Shown here: positions 50,964-62,770 of the stretch, one piece after another
How positions within the stretch are numbered: the first letter of the stretch is position 1
Layout: each line of letters starts with the position of its first letter
DNA from: Mya arenaria
Taxonomy: Eukaryota; Mollusca; Bivalvia; Myida; Myidae
Assembly (NCBI RefSeq): GCF_026914265.1
Contig: NC_069135.1
Location: 60,378,738 to 60,442,737 of the forward strand
Direction: 5' to 3'
Length of the DNA stretch: 64,000 nucleotides
Notes under the pieces: model-generated
Told to the model about the DNA's origin: nothing
The model's database searches: none
What the model saw: only the letters and a program-made list of their open reading frames with translations
Made by a program: the position numbers and the translations under genes

Positions 50964-52731
50964 TTAGCTGAAAAACGTAAAACAGGTGTAATTATCATAA
51001 CGTTATGGCATAGTTTATAATTATATTTATTTGCAAGAATTGACAAGAATAAGAGCATAGTTTTAAACACTATATTTGCAAACCACTGTAGATTGGTATG
51101 AACATGGATGTTTATCTGCTGTTTTGTTTAATGTCAGTTATCATCTTGTCCAAATAAACATAAAATTAGCTTTTACCTTTATATAGTTATCAACCACCTA
51201 ATGTTGCATGTACCACTAAAGGGAAAAACTATGTTAGCATAATTACCAATGGTCGAGTTTCCCACAGGGTCCACATGCTTTTTCTTCCGGAACGCATCCG
51301 CCTTTCGTATCATCGAACGCTTCTCCAACAGCACATTTAATCGTGCCAATGTATTTCCCTCCCTGACAATGAACGTAACGATCACATCGTCCGAAATCGT
51401 CCAGATAAAATCCGTCTACTTTCGTACCGCACTCGGGCATCATCCCGCCGTGTTCTCGAGGAATCATATCCAATGAAACGCATTCGTTCTTTTCCGGATG
51501 GAACAACTGTGTTCGGCCGTTTTCGTCAACTTTGCATCGGTCTTCCTTGACTGTGCGCTCCTTGTAACAAACGACGTAGAATGGGGTCCATAGTTTGACT
51601 GGGTGGACGTTAATTCCGTCACGTTTACCTTCACAGCTTGGTAGGCGGACGCTACAAGGAATACAATGGGAACCGCCGCACATATTGCTTTTGTATTGAC
51701 CTGAGGAAGACAGAATCATATGATCGCCCAAGAAATAAGTTTGTTATTTAAAGTTTAGTTTATCCAAATTATTGAGGTTTACCAGGTAGAGCTTTTTTTC
51801 GAACTAAAATTTTAAATATACTATTTCATTTCTAACTATGAATACATAAACATATGCCAACTTACACCCATCCTTGAATTCCGTCCTGGTTCCACATTTG
51901 ACATTCTCAAAATGGTCACATTGTTTGGTCTCTTTGTTGAACAGCTGAGGGTAGGGACATTCAACAAGGTGTTGTTCAAAGAATCGGGGTATCGGTGTGT
52001 AACGGACACTACAGTTGTAAAAGGCTTGGCATTCGGTTGGGTGGTGGAACACGCCATTACCGTCCCTGTTACATCGTTCCACTGGACTAAGGTGCCCTGA
52101 AAAGCACATATGATTGTTCTCAACTGGCTTAAACCTTCATATATATTTTATGCCTTTAACGCATTCGGTGGGCTGCAGCCACAACCAAATGATTATTACA
52201 ATGGACTTGTATTTTCCATGTGTGAATTAATTCATTTATATTGAATTAAATTATTCGAAACCAATAATAGGTAATGTGTAATGCGTTTGAGGACACTCCT
52301 AACTATCTCCTAATTTGATATAAACGAGCTGCAAGTCGACTCTTGTGACTAATGTTCGAATAAAATTCTCTATTAGGGGATCAACAGACAACAAGAAAAA
52401 ACAAAATCTTATGTGAATAACAAAATCGTTAGAGCTCACCTTGATCTGGCGATTCGGTTATGTGGCTGCCGCTTCCATCGGTTGTTTTCTTGCAGTCATC
52501 GTAAATAGAACCTTTAGGAACACAAACGTTAGAGCTGGAGCTGAACACAGAGCCAGAAGGACAAGGTGGCATCTCAACGGGATTCCCGAACACACACAAG
52601 TAGTAGCCGGTACAGTCGGCCTTTCCGATGATCTTATATTCACCCGGAGTGCATTGCACGAGTTCGTTTTGGCCAGCAGCGACTAATGTTGCGGCGGCCA
52701 AAGCATACAACGCTGTGATATATCCAATCAT
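50964..52731 (-). CDS. Secreted peritrophin-like protein with CBM14 domains (copy 2)
   Basis: Exons: 52731-52440, 52096-51866, 51700-51247 and a terminal exon starting at 50967 with stop TAA 50966-50964. The unspliced alternative ends at TAA 51245-51243 (326 aa). Very similar to copy 1: signal peptide MIGYITALYALAAATLVAAG, first six-cysteine domain nearly identical, second with small changes (RDGNGVFHHPTEC instead of LYGGVFPHPTEC), and a third exon with SHCIPC and FHPEKNEC. All cysteines are retained and no frame is broken, so both copies look functional. It is the gene of segmental duplication copy 2. Confidence 0.88.
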
Positions 52732-52929
52732 TGTTTTGCTATCAATAACGTTTTGTTTAGTATATTACAGTTTATGAATTATACCGGAATATATAAATGC
52801 TTTTAATATTGTAAAGCATGTAATTTTAATGCTTTTTCAAAAGTACAGTCCTCGATATAGTAAGCCTAGCTTTGCAATAATACTTCTCAATCTTCGATTT
52901 GAGAATGGCTAAAAGTTGTAGGATGCGAG

Positions 52930-52966
52930 TATATATAGTTGTTCGTAAACCGCACGTAGGCGGGTC
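52930..52966 (-). promoter_or_regulatory. TATA box and conserved GC block, peritrophin gene copy 2
   Basis: TATATATA at 52,930-52,937, 199 bp upstream of the ATG, with GTAGGCGGGTC (plus-strand reading) at 52,956-52,966. Conserved with copy 1 and partly with the middle paralogue. Confidence 0.65.
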
Positions 52967-53504
52967 TTCGTAGCATGCCTAGCAGGTTTAATATTTGCTC
53001 TTGGCTGTATGACGTATTTGCAAAACTTCAACAAAAATGAAAATGCATTAACTTATGTTAATGGCTCATGTTTAAGTAATGCTTATTTAAATAAAATACT
53101 TTAATTAAGACGTTTTCCGGATTTGTTTCGGTGCATTTAAGGATAATGAAATTTAAATTTAACCACTTGACTCGTTAATATCTGTTATCAAATACGGAAC
53201 ATTATAAGATGGTTTTGTATTGTTCTACATTATGCCTTTTAAGGAAGTTTGGTGATAATTTTATACTTATTGAATCTGCTGTAATGTCAACCTCTATCCC
53301 ACGTAGTGTATATACTGTTATATACAATGAGATACCAATTTTTCCTGTTTAAAACAAACAACAATCTTCCTTATTGATTGTTCCAAAAATATTCGAGTTA
53401 TCATATTTCAACATTCCTCTGCTAAATTGGTTGGGTTTTATTTCTTTGTGATGCTTTATTAGTAACAATGTTAAGTTATAAGTTCACCTCGTTGGCGCAA
53501 GGGG

Positions 53505-54605
53505 GACCCCCGTTCACTCGGTGGAGGACATAAAACATAATACAGTAACACACGTCAGACATTGTGAACGGGAACACCGTGCACTTGGGGACGAACATTA
53601 AAACATAATACAGTAACACACATTAGGCGTTGTGAACGGGAACATCGTGCACTTGGGAACACACATTAAAACATAATACAGTTACACACATCAGGCGTTG
53701 TGAACGGGAACACCGTGCACTTGGGAACAAACATTAAAACATAATACAGTTACACACATCAGGCGTTGTGAACGGGAACACCGTGCACTTGGGAACAAAC
53801 ATTAAAACATAATACAGTTACACATATCAGGCGTTGTGAACGGGAACACCGTGCACTTGGGACGAACATTAAAACATAATACAGTTACACACATCAGGCG
53901 TTGTGAACGGGAACACCCTGCACTTGGGAACAAACATTAAAACATAATACAGTTACACACATCAGGCGTTGTGAACGGGAACACCGTGCACTTGGGGACG
54001 AACATTAAAACATAATACAGTAACACACACCAGGCGTTGTGAACGGGAACACCGTGCACTTGGGGACGAACATTAAAACATAATACAGTTACACACATCA
54101 GGCGTTGTGAACGGGAACACCGTGCACTTGGGGACGAACATTGAAACATAATACAGTTACACACATCAGGCGTTGTGAACGGGAACACCGTGCACTTGGG
54201 GACGAACATTAAAACATAATACAGTTACACACATCAGGCGTTGTGAACGGGAACACCGTGCACTTGGGGACGAACATTAAAACATAATACTGTAACACAC
54301 ATCAGGCGTTGTGAACGGGAACACCGTGCACTTGGGGACGAACATTAAAACATAATACAGTTACACACATCAGGCGTTGTGAACGGGAACACCGTGCACT
54401 TGGGGACGAACATTAAAACATAATACAGTAACACACATCAGGCGTTGTGAACGGGAACACCGTGCACTTGGGGACGAACACCGTGCAACTTGGGTTGGAC
54501 ATTAACATAATAAAGTAACACACATCAGGCAGTGTAAAGGAAACTTGCAACTTTGGATTCACATTAAAACATACTATAGTAGCACACACCAGGCAGTAAA
54601 AAGAA
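53505..54605 (-). repeat. 68-bp minisatellite, about 14 units, upstream of peritrophin copy 2
   Basis: Same unit as 33,486-34,815, but the units here share their own variants (ACTTGGGG, CAGTTACAC, AGGCGTTGTG). The last 100 bp or so (54,490-54,605) are decayed units. Confidence 0.95.
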
Positions 54606-55060
54606 AATGGTAATAAATGAATAAATAAATGTCGGTTTTCCACACAGGAATGCGCTTAGAAACAGAGGTTCACTGGGGGTGTTGAACAAATTCATGAGTA
54701 CTGGGTTTGTCCCTGTCGTTATAATTGTATAATCGTAAAGTTAACATAGACTTAACAAACTGGAGTTCAGGCCAATAACTCAGACTTGTGATCGCCAGAA
54801 AATGTCCCATTTATTCATTTAGAACAGCACCGACGAAACCAAAACAAAAATTCATTAAACATTAAGCATATTGTCAAATTGCCATTTAGTCATTAATTAA
54901 TTTTATTTAGTGGGTTAATTAAAAGGTTGCGCATGCGCGCTGGGAAGTAAAGCGACATTTCGCCCTCAACACGAGGAGAACACGCTCGAACTGTTAATTG
55001 TTAGAAAGACGCAAATAAAAAAATACTATGAAGAAGTGTAAGTTAGAGCTTTGATATTGT
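54606..55060. other. AT-rich intergenic stretch
   Basis: No gene or repeat recognised. Confidence 0.45.
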
Positions 55061-55797
55061 CACAAGTATGAACTAGACCAGTTTAGTAAACTGTTATTTC
55101 GAACCTTACAAATTATCACTAAGATACTCAGCGACATATTAACTAGACCCTCATCGAAAACTGTTAGTTCAGACCTTACAAATTATCAGAACGAGAGTTA
55201 GTTTAAACTTTATTTGATTTTACAACGATTGTGAAACAAGCTACTTATATTAATCACTCTCGTTGGCACGATGTTGCGCGAGAGTGTGGTCTTGTGTTGT
55301 GGGGGAAACCGGAGTACCCGGAGAAAACCCACTTGTCCGGCTTGGTGACCACTAACCAAACTCACATGTGCCCAGGCCGGGAATCGAACCCGGGTCGCCT
55401 TGGTGATAAGCGAGTGCGCTAACCACTGGGCTAACCGGACAACGAGAATTACACGATTATGAACTAGACCAGTAAAGTAAAATATTACTTAGGACCTTAC
55501 ACATCGCCACTAGGAAACGAACTGGATTATGAACTAAACAAGGAAATGAAGCTGTTATTTCTAACATTCGCTATTAACACAATAATACCGAACCGGATTA
55601 TGATCTTGACCAGAATATTACACTTTTAGTTCGGAGCTTACAAATTGTCACAACGGTACGTAGCTGGTCATTCAAGATTGAAATTACTAAACCATCATCG
55701 TTAACTGTTAGCTTGGACAAGTTGCCAATACGATAAAAATTGGGTTATGAACTAAACCAGAATAATGTCTTTTTGGACGTTAAGTGTCCATACACTT
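55060..55797 (+). repeat. Degenerate minisatellite of about 72-75 bp, left part
   Basis: Units contain GAACTAGACCAG, GTAAACTGTTA, TTCGGACCTTACAAATT and TCACTACGATA. The array is split by a SINE (about 55,250-55,442) and by the LINE at 55,798; it resumes at 61,985. Confidence 0.8.
55250..55442 (-). mobile_element. tRNA-derived SINE with conserved central domain
   Basis: On the minus strand it begins GTCCGGTTAGCCCAGTGG (A box) and has GGGTTCGATTCCCGG (B box) about 50 bp on. A block follows reading GTGGGTTTTCTCCGGGTAC, then TCCGGTTTCCC. This block is a very common conserved SINE core in invertebrate genomes (possibly the MetaSINE superfamily, from memory). The far end carries CTCTCG/CGAGAG inverted repeats. 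Confidence 0.75.
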
Positions 55798-56216
55798 TTT
55801 TTTTTTTTTTTTTTCTCAAACTTTTTTTTATTCAACAATCAATATGCATTTTACATTTCATAGTAAATCATTACATAATACAAAACTTATAAGCATGATA
55901 TACCAAAGCAGGTAATTTACGTACCAGTAATCAGTAAAAATTAAAATACTACGAATGTACATATAAACCAAGAACGACTGAAAAAAGGGAAAAAAGGGAA
56001 GAGGAAGAGAAAAAAATATCATAGACCATGCATGTGATAAAGAAATATTTGTTTATATGATACATTGTATTATTCTTTTGTTTGTAAAACTTGAAATCTG
56101 AAAAGTGTAGTTACAAGAACAAATTTCTTACAATTGCCCAATCATTTTTAAAATTATCTGAAATATTTGAATTTCAAAAATGTTCCATGCTAACTGAAGG
56201 CTATTTTTGAAACCAA

Positions 56217-59200
56217 TTACTGTTGGAACACACTTTTTCTTTTACACAGAAAAATAAATTTCTTATATTCTAATAAAAGTATATCAAATTTGAAATTTTT
56301 GTTTCCAGAACCTAACAATACAAACATACTGTTAATGACAATACTTGAGTCATTAATTTTCAACTTATGTACCATATCCTGCAATACCGGCTGTATTTTA
56401 TTGCAATCCCAAAAGAGATTTAAAAGAGTTTCTTCATGGCATTCACAAAAGGAGCAAATATCATTTTCAACCAGCTTCATTTTATATAATAATGAATTTG
56501 TTGGTAATATTCTATGAAAAACTCTTATTTGTAACCATTGAATATAAGAATCTTTTGTACACTTAAATACACAACTATAGACATTTTTCCAATTAATATA
56601 GACATTTTCATATTGTAATAACAATTTGTGTTGACTTGTTGGAATTTTATTATTATTAACAAAGATTTTATATAGAAATCGGTTTACATTTTCTTTTGTC
56701 AAAATTGGGTTTATAAAAGTGTTCATACATGGGTTACTACATTCTAAAAAGTTAAAGTCATTAAGCACAAATTTAGAATGCCTCATATAGGCCTTTATCG
56801 AAGAAATTAATCCATTATAGTGTAGGAAGTTGACCTTGCTATCAATTATTGCTTCAATTTCCATCAGGCTATACATATTTCCATTGGCATTAAAAACATC
56901 TTTCACACAACGTAATCCCTTATTGTATAGGGTATGGATAAATACATAATTTCCATTACCAAACTTGTGGTTGTAAAATAATGGCATATGCATAAATTGA
57001 TTAACATTGTCTATACAAAACTTTCTAAAAAATGTATGTATAACATATATGCATTAATAACATCTTTCCAGAATGTGTTTGACATCTTTTGACAAATAAT
57101 TTCACAGACTTTCTTTACACAATTCAACAATTTTTTTACATCAAATAATACAGACATTAATTTAAAGCATTTACTTTTTCCATTTAATATACAATTTCTA
57201 ATCCATTTTATCTTTAAGCTATACGTATAACTTGTAACATCAATCATATTAATACCCCCTTCTGGAAAATCTTTTTTTAAAATGGTACTCTTAATTTTTG
57301 CTTTTCCATTCCACACAAACTCAAGGAATAAATCATTTAACTCTTTAAGAAAATCATTTGTTGGATTTGGTAAACTTATGAAAAGGTGTGTAAATAATGG
57401 AAGTAAAATTAACTTAACTACCGTAAGCCTGCCAATTGGTGTGAGTTTCCTTTTTTTCCAATACATAATGCTGTTTTTAACTTTTAACAATTTTTCATCA
57501 AAATTTATCTTACCCATTTGATTTAAATCCACATCAAAATGTAACCCAAGTAATTTTAATCTAGTATCTCCCCATGACAGTTTAAATTTTGTTTTTATGG
57601 ATCGTGATGAGTATTTTAGTGGTCCTATCCAAACTAATTTGGTCTTATCATAATTAACTTTAAGCCCTGATGATTGTGAAAATTGATACAACAAATCTAC
57701 CACCGTTCTCACTGTTTCCTCAGTACCATCTAATAGAAGAGATGTATCATCAGCAAATTGTGAGATCTTATATTCCTCACCATCAATAACAATACCTTTT
57801 ACAGTTTCATTGTTTCTTATCATAATTGCCAGAATTTCAGAACATAAAATAAACAAATATGGAGAAATAGGGTCCCCTTGTCTACATCCTCTTCCTATCT
57901 AAAAAAACTCAGACAGGTGTCCATTTAATTGGATCGCAACTTCAGTATTATACATAAAAATTCTTATCCATTTTTTGAACAGATCACCAAAATTGAACAG
58001 TGACAAAGTCTTTTCAATAAATTTAAAAGATATGGAGACAAACGCCTTTTCATAATCAATCAGCATCACTAGGCCAGGTTTTTTTTATCATCGCATGTTT
58101 TCATAATATCATACAACAATCTTGTGTTTTCACTTATATTTCTACCTTTAATGAATCCTGTTTGATCTTTTGAAACTAAGGTATCTAAAACATTTTTCAA
58201 TCTGTTGGCTATACTTCCTGAAGCTATCTTGTAAATAACATTTAAAAGAGTAATAGGTCCCCAATTCTTCAAAAACTGTTTAGGCTTACCGTCTTTCGGT
58301 ATACATACAATTGTTCCCAATTTGATATTTCTAGAAAATGAATTAGACAAAAAAGCATGATTAATCGCTCTTAAAATAAACTTTCAAATATCTTTCCAAA
58401 ACATTTTATAAAACATTACGGTAAAACCATCACAACCAGGACTTTTATCATTTTTCATTTGTTTGACAGTATCTGAAACCTCTTCATATGTTAAAAGTCC
58501 CTCTAAAGAGTGTGACTGCTGATTGTTAAGTACATTATAGTTGCAATTATTAAGTTCAGTTAGTATATCAAAGTCACATGGTAAATTTTCCTTATAGAGA
58601 TTATTATAAAAAATATAGGCTTCTTTCAAAATTTCCTCTTGTTCCAAAATATAAGAACCATCTTCTTTTTCAATAAATGGTATATGCTTATCAGCAATAG
58701 TTCTTTTTTCTAAATTGCAAAAATAAGTAGAAGCCTTTTCTCCATTTTCAATCCAATTTGCCCTAGATCTCATTACAAATCCTTTAAGTTTATTGTTTCT
58801 TAATTCACTTAGCTCTGTCTCTTAAATAAGTAGTTGATCTTTATTAGTATCCGAAAGATTTTTTTGTAGTTCTAAAATATCATGCAGCAACTTTTCCTCT
58901 TGTCTATTTCTCTCTTTTGATTTATTACTAGCATACGATATAGTTTTACCTCTAATTTCCATAAACATAGTTTCTAGAAATAATTCATCATTTATTACAA
59001 ATTGTATTTCTGATCTGTCCATTTTTAACACAGCATTACAATCATATACTGGAACACAATATCGTAAAATAATCTCATTAATTTTTCTTTTTACAATGTT
59101 TAATTAATCCATTTGAGATAAAAGTGAGTTATTAAATTTCCAAAGGCCCTTGCCATGCTTAGCTTTTGAAAAACATAATTCTAAAACAATAATTGAATGA

Positions 59201-59885
59201 TCAGATTTGTAGCAAATATCTGTATCACACTTTCTAACATAATTCACCACATTATCTGTGATAAAAAAAAATCCAGTCTACCTTGCTGAAATGTGTTCAA
59301 TCTCCTCCATGTATAATTTCTAGTATCACCATGTAATTCTCTATATGTATCTAACAAGCCTCTATCTGACATGATGTTTAACAATCTTTTTCTAGCTCTA
59401 ACATTATTATTTATAGATTTGTAATTCTTATAGTCCAACTCTAGATTAAACACTAAATTATAATCTCCACAAATTATATACTTATCTACATTATTAAATG
59501 TATCTATTTTATCAAAAATCATATTAAAGAAATTAGGACAGTCAATGTTTGGTGCATATATATTAGTTAACAAGAAAACCATATCATTGTACAATAATTC
59601 AATCATAACAAAATTTCCACTATTATCTTTTACTACATTAAAAATTTTCACATTCAAATTTTTCCTAATGAAAATAGCTACTCCTCTAGCATTGGATTTA
59701 CCATGACTAAAAAAACATTCTCCATTCCATTCTGAATATATTGTTGTCTCCTGCTCATTTGTACAATGTGTTTCCTGAATACAGGCTATATCGACTTTTT
59801 TTTTGAGTAAATTTAGTATATCAAGGCGTTTTTTAGTATTGTTAAGCCCGCGGCAATTATAAGAATACACTATTAAATTAGACAT
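56217..59885 (-). pseudogene. LINE ORF2 (endonuclease + reverse transcriptase), inactivated
   Basis: N-terminal APE endonuclease from 59,885 with YNCRGLN, QETHC, NIYAPN and CGDYN. Reverse transcriptase follows with SPGCDGFT, IPKDGK, DQTGFIKGR, LIDYEKAF, GCRQGDPISP and FADDTSLLL (FADD in place of YADD). The C-terminal zinc-binding tail (WLQIRVFHRILPTN, then C-x2-C and a final WDC) ends at 56,217. About 1,220 codons overall. Breaks seen: frameshifts near 59,265-59,273, 58,076-58,083 (T run) and about 57,010; stops at 59,105-59,107, 58,822-58,824, 58,384-58,386 and 57,899-57,901. The invariant NWRPI motif reads NWGPI here. Confidence 0.88.
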
Positions 59886-60680
59886 CAGTATATGTTTTGT
59901 CTACATACTCATTAAGACATCTATAATAAGTGTAGCTACATTTTATAACAATGAACTCAACAAACATTTTTATGTAAAAAATATTCATACATTGCATGTT
60001 AAAATTTACAACAAAAAGGAACTTAAACAAAAGGGCAAATTTGAAAACTCAAGTTTTCACTTATTACAAAGAACTATGTGTATATTATTTACATGAACAT
60101 AACTTATAAAAAAATTAATGACTTAAAAACAGTTCAAACTTAAAGGTCATTATGAATGACAAAAACTTATCAACACCTGATAATTGCAGTAAATAACATT
60201 TCTTCATACAATATATTGAATAAAGGATCAAGTATTTAACAATATGGCATTCACTGACCGATCACATGGCAGCATTTACCTGTTGGGGTTGGGTTTTAGT
60301 TGCAAAAATACGTTAGTTTTTATCAACGGTAAAAAGTATATATATCTAACAAAAAACATTTCTTGTTAACGATATATGACATTAAATCTATCATCTTGAA
60401 AGTAGTTTTTCACTCCAGGGTCTGATGAGAGAGAACCAAAAAGCACCATTAAATTACTAATGTATGCATAACAGATATCTTAAATACTTTAAACCTGAAG
60501 GCGTCCCGGCAGTCCTTGGATGAAATAAATATCGATGAAGTATATACCTTTAAAACAACATGAAAAGGGCATCAGACCAGAACATGATTTTGAAACAAAT
60601 TTAAGAAAAAGGAAGACATTTTCAGATATAACTAGGTCAGTAGAGTAATAATGAAAAAAAGAATAAGCTCAGATATAGCT
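59886..60680 (-). other. Unusually long spacer between LINE ORF1 and ORF2
   Basis: 795 bp of AT-rich sequence inside the LINE with no coding frame I recognise. It is longer than the short spacer seen in mammalian L1 elements. Confidence 0.6.
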
Positions 60681-61505
60681 TCATTTTTGGCCCCGCTTCA
60701 TTCTTAAATTAGCAATTTTCTCATTTATATCATCATAAATATCAAATTTAACACGCTCTTGTTCGCGGGTCTGTCCATAAACTGATCCATTGAAACACCA
60801 GCCAGTCTCTATTTGGTCGTGGTCATAAAGTCTGTTTATCAGGATGGTGTTGCGGCGTGTTACGTCATCTGTTACACGGTGCCCTGATGACCTAAGTTCC
60901 TTTATCTTTCTCATGACACGGTTTTTTACACTAGTGTTTATGGTTTTAACGATAACCGGCCTTATCCCACCCCCTCTGGTTGGTAGTCGGTGTATCGCCA
61001 GGATATCGTCCCTACGAATCGCGGTACCCTCACCCTTCAGAATCTCGCCCACTTTCTCGACAAGCTTGTCCTCCGTCTCACCCCGCTCCTCACTTACCGC
61101 CATCAACTTAAAATTTGTTTTCCGTGAGTATTGTTCATTTTGATTTGCCATCTTAATTGCATCTATGCTTCTTATTTCGTTAAATTGTTCTCTTTCTTTG
61201 AGGTCGTCAATTTGCTTTTGGAACTTTTGGGTGGTGGTTGATAGTTTATCTGCAAGTTGCTTTTTATCAAATTCTAAGGACTCAATTCTATCATGAAACT
61301 GTTTACATTGTTCTTGTATCTGCTCTGAGACTTGTTTTTGGAGTTTTACTTCGAGAGATTTCATTATTGTAGTGACTGTCCCGGTGATCAATTTTTCAAT
61401 GTCGTCTTTTTTCATTATATCATCTCGCAGTTTAGTTATTTCACCTGAGATTTCATCAAGATGTATGTTAATGGCAGTTATATCACCCACACTTTCGTTG
61501 CCCAC
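60681..61505 (-). CDS. LINE ORF1, coiled-coil RNA-binding protein
   Basis: ORF1 proteins coat the element's RNA and act as chaperones in retrotransposition. This one has a long heptad-like coiled coil (about residues 10-120) and then a basic, RRM-like half (TNFKLMAV, RPVIVKTI, RRNTILINRLY), the layout of Transposase_22/L1 ORF1-type proteins. The listed start is a GTG. The open frame continues upstream to a TGA near 61,612 with about 35 further sensible codons (for example NKSGKNQTQPLK) but no ATG, so the original start codon appears lost. No internal stop. Confidence 0.75.
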   Translation of the reverse strand: MGNESVGDITAINIHLDEISGEITKLRDDIMKKDDIEKLITGTVTTIMKSLEVKLQKQVSEQIQEQCKQFHDRIESLEFDKKQLADKLSTTTQKFQKQIDDLKEREQFNEIRSIDAIKMANQNEQYSRKTNFKLMAVSEERGETEDKLVEKVGEILKGEGTAIRRDDILAIHRLPTRGGGIRPVIVKTINTSVKNRVMRKIKELRSSGHRVTDDVTRRNTILINRLYDHDQIETGWCFNGSVYGQTREQERVKFDIYDDINEKIANLRMKRGQK

Positions 61506-61984
61506 CTCCGAAAATGATCTTTTATTTGGTGGTTCTGACTGTACTTTTCCTTTAATTGTCTGTTTTGATTTCAGCGGTTGGGTTTGATTTTTCCCACTCT
61601 TGTTGATTTTTCACTTAAGAGTTTTGACCTTCAAAGTGTCCACTTTATCGGTATGTAATCCTTGATCTCTAATCCCATGTAACACTGTCTACATTTGTAT
61701 AGCACACTGCCTCAGGTGTTGGTAGTTTTCATGTATTCCAGGTATTTGAATTACTCAGGTGTGAAAAAGACAAAGAAAATTAACATTTCTCCTTTTTTCT
61801 TCTCACTTGTAAAACTTTTTTAATTTAATTTTTCATATACACAAAGCCTGACTTCTAAGAAACATATCTAAATAAGATTGTCACGTAAGTCCATTTATTT
61901 CCCATGTAATAAGTGAAAAACTTAGAGAGAAAATATTTACACTACCATTATCCTATGTTACTATCCCTTCATGTCCATACACTT

Positions 61985-62770
61985 AGCCAGATCAGTAAAC
62001 TGTTACTTTGGAAGTTACATGATGATTAACTTAGCAAGAATAATATGTTATTTCTAACTTTACAAATTATCACTACGATATGTACCGGGTTGGGAACTAA
62101 ATCAGAATAGTAAACTATTATTTTGGATGTTACGTGGTGATGATTTTAACCTGTAAAGTAAACTGTTTGTTTGAACCATACTAATTGTCGCTACGTTACC
62201 TACAAGGTTATTTATTTAACCGGTATTGCAAACTGTTAGTTCGGATTATACAAAGTGTTACTATGATTAGTTCTTTACAAGTGAATTACTTGTCACAGTA
62301 AACTGTTTATTCGGACCATAACAATTGTCACTACGATCTTTTCCGGATAATGAACTTAACCAGCATAGTAAATTATTAGTTTGGACATTTACATTTTCAC
62401 TACCATAAGTACAGCGTTATGAACTAGACCATTCTAGTAAACCTTCGTTCGTATCTGACAAACTGTGTCTACGTTACAAAGCGGGTGATTAACTTAACCA
62501 AGATGTACAGGACCTTACAATACGATACGTAAAGGGTACTTAAGTTAATCAGCACAGTTAAACTGTTAGTTCGGACCATACAAAATATGACTACGATATG
62601 TACATGGTGATACTGCTGGTTAAGATCATTCAAATCGTAACCATGTTACGTTACGAGAGATTAACTAAACAAGCAAAGTAAACTGTTTGTTCGGACCATA
62701 CAAATTGTCACTATGATTTGATCCGGCTGATGATCTTCACAAACCAAGTAAACATACGTAGTTTTTTTAT
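61985..62770 (+). repeat. Degenerate minisatellite of about 72-75 bp, right part
   Basis: Continuation of the array at 55,060-55,797 beyond the LINE, with GTAAACTGTTAGTTCGGACC, AATTGTCACTACGAT and GAACTTAACCAG in each unit. About ten units, heavily mutated. Confidence 0.8.

Larger units (their letters stand above)
42940..54490. repeat. Segmental duplication, copy 2
   Basis: Direct, collinear partner of 21,130-34,815. Specific to this copy are about 105 bp near 43,963-44,068 and about 1 kb at 46,835-47,830. Lacks the family 1 element. Non-genic portions otherwise show only AT-rich sequence and the repeats listed separately. Confidence 0.93.
55798..61971 (-). mobile_element. Full-length but mutated L1/Tx1-like LINE
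   Basis: A 6.17-kb non-LTR retrotransposon on the minus strand with ORF1, ORF2 and a terminal poly(A) (T run at 55,796-55,814 on the plus strand). It is flanked by the 13-bp target-site duplication TGTCCATACACTT (55,785-55,797 and 61,972-61,984). Insertion is inside the 72-75-bp minisatellite. ORF2 has an apurinic endonuclease, a reverse transcriptase and a zinc-binding zf-RVT-type tail, which together with a coiled-coil ORF1 suggest the L1/Tx1 group. Confidence 0.93.
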
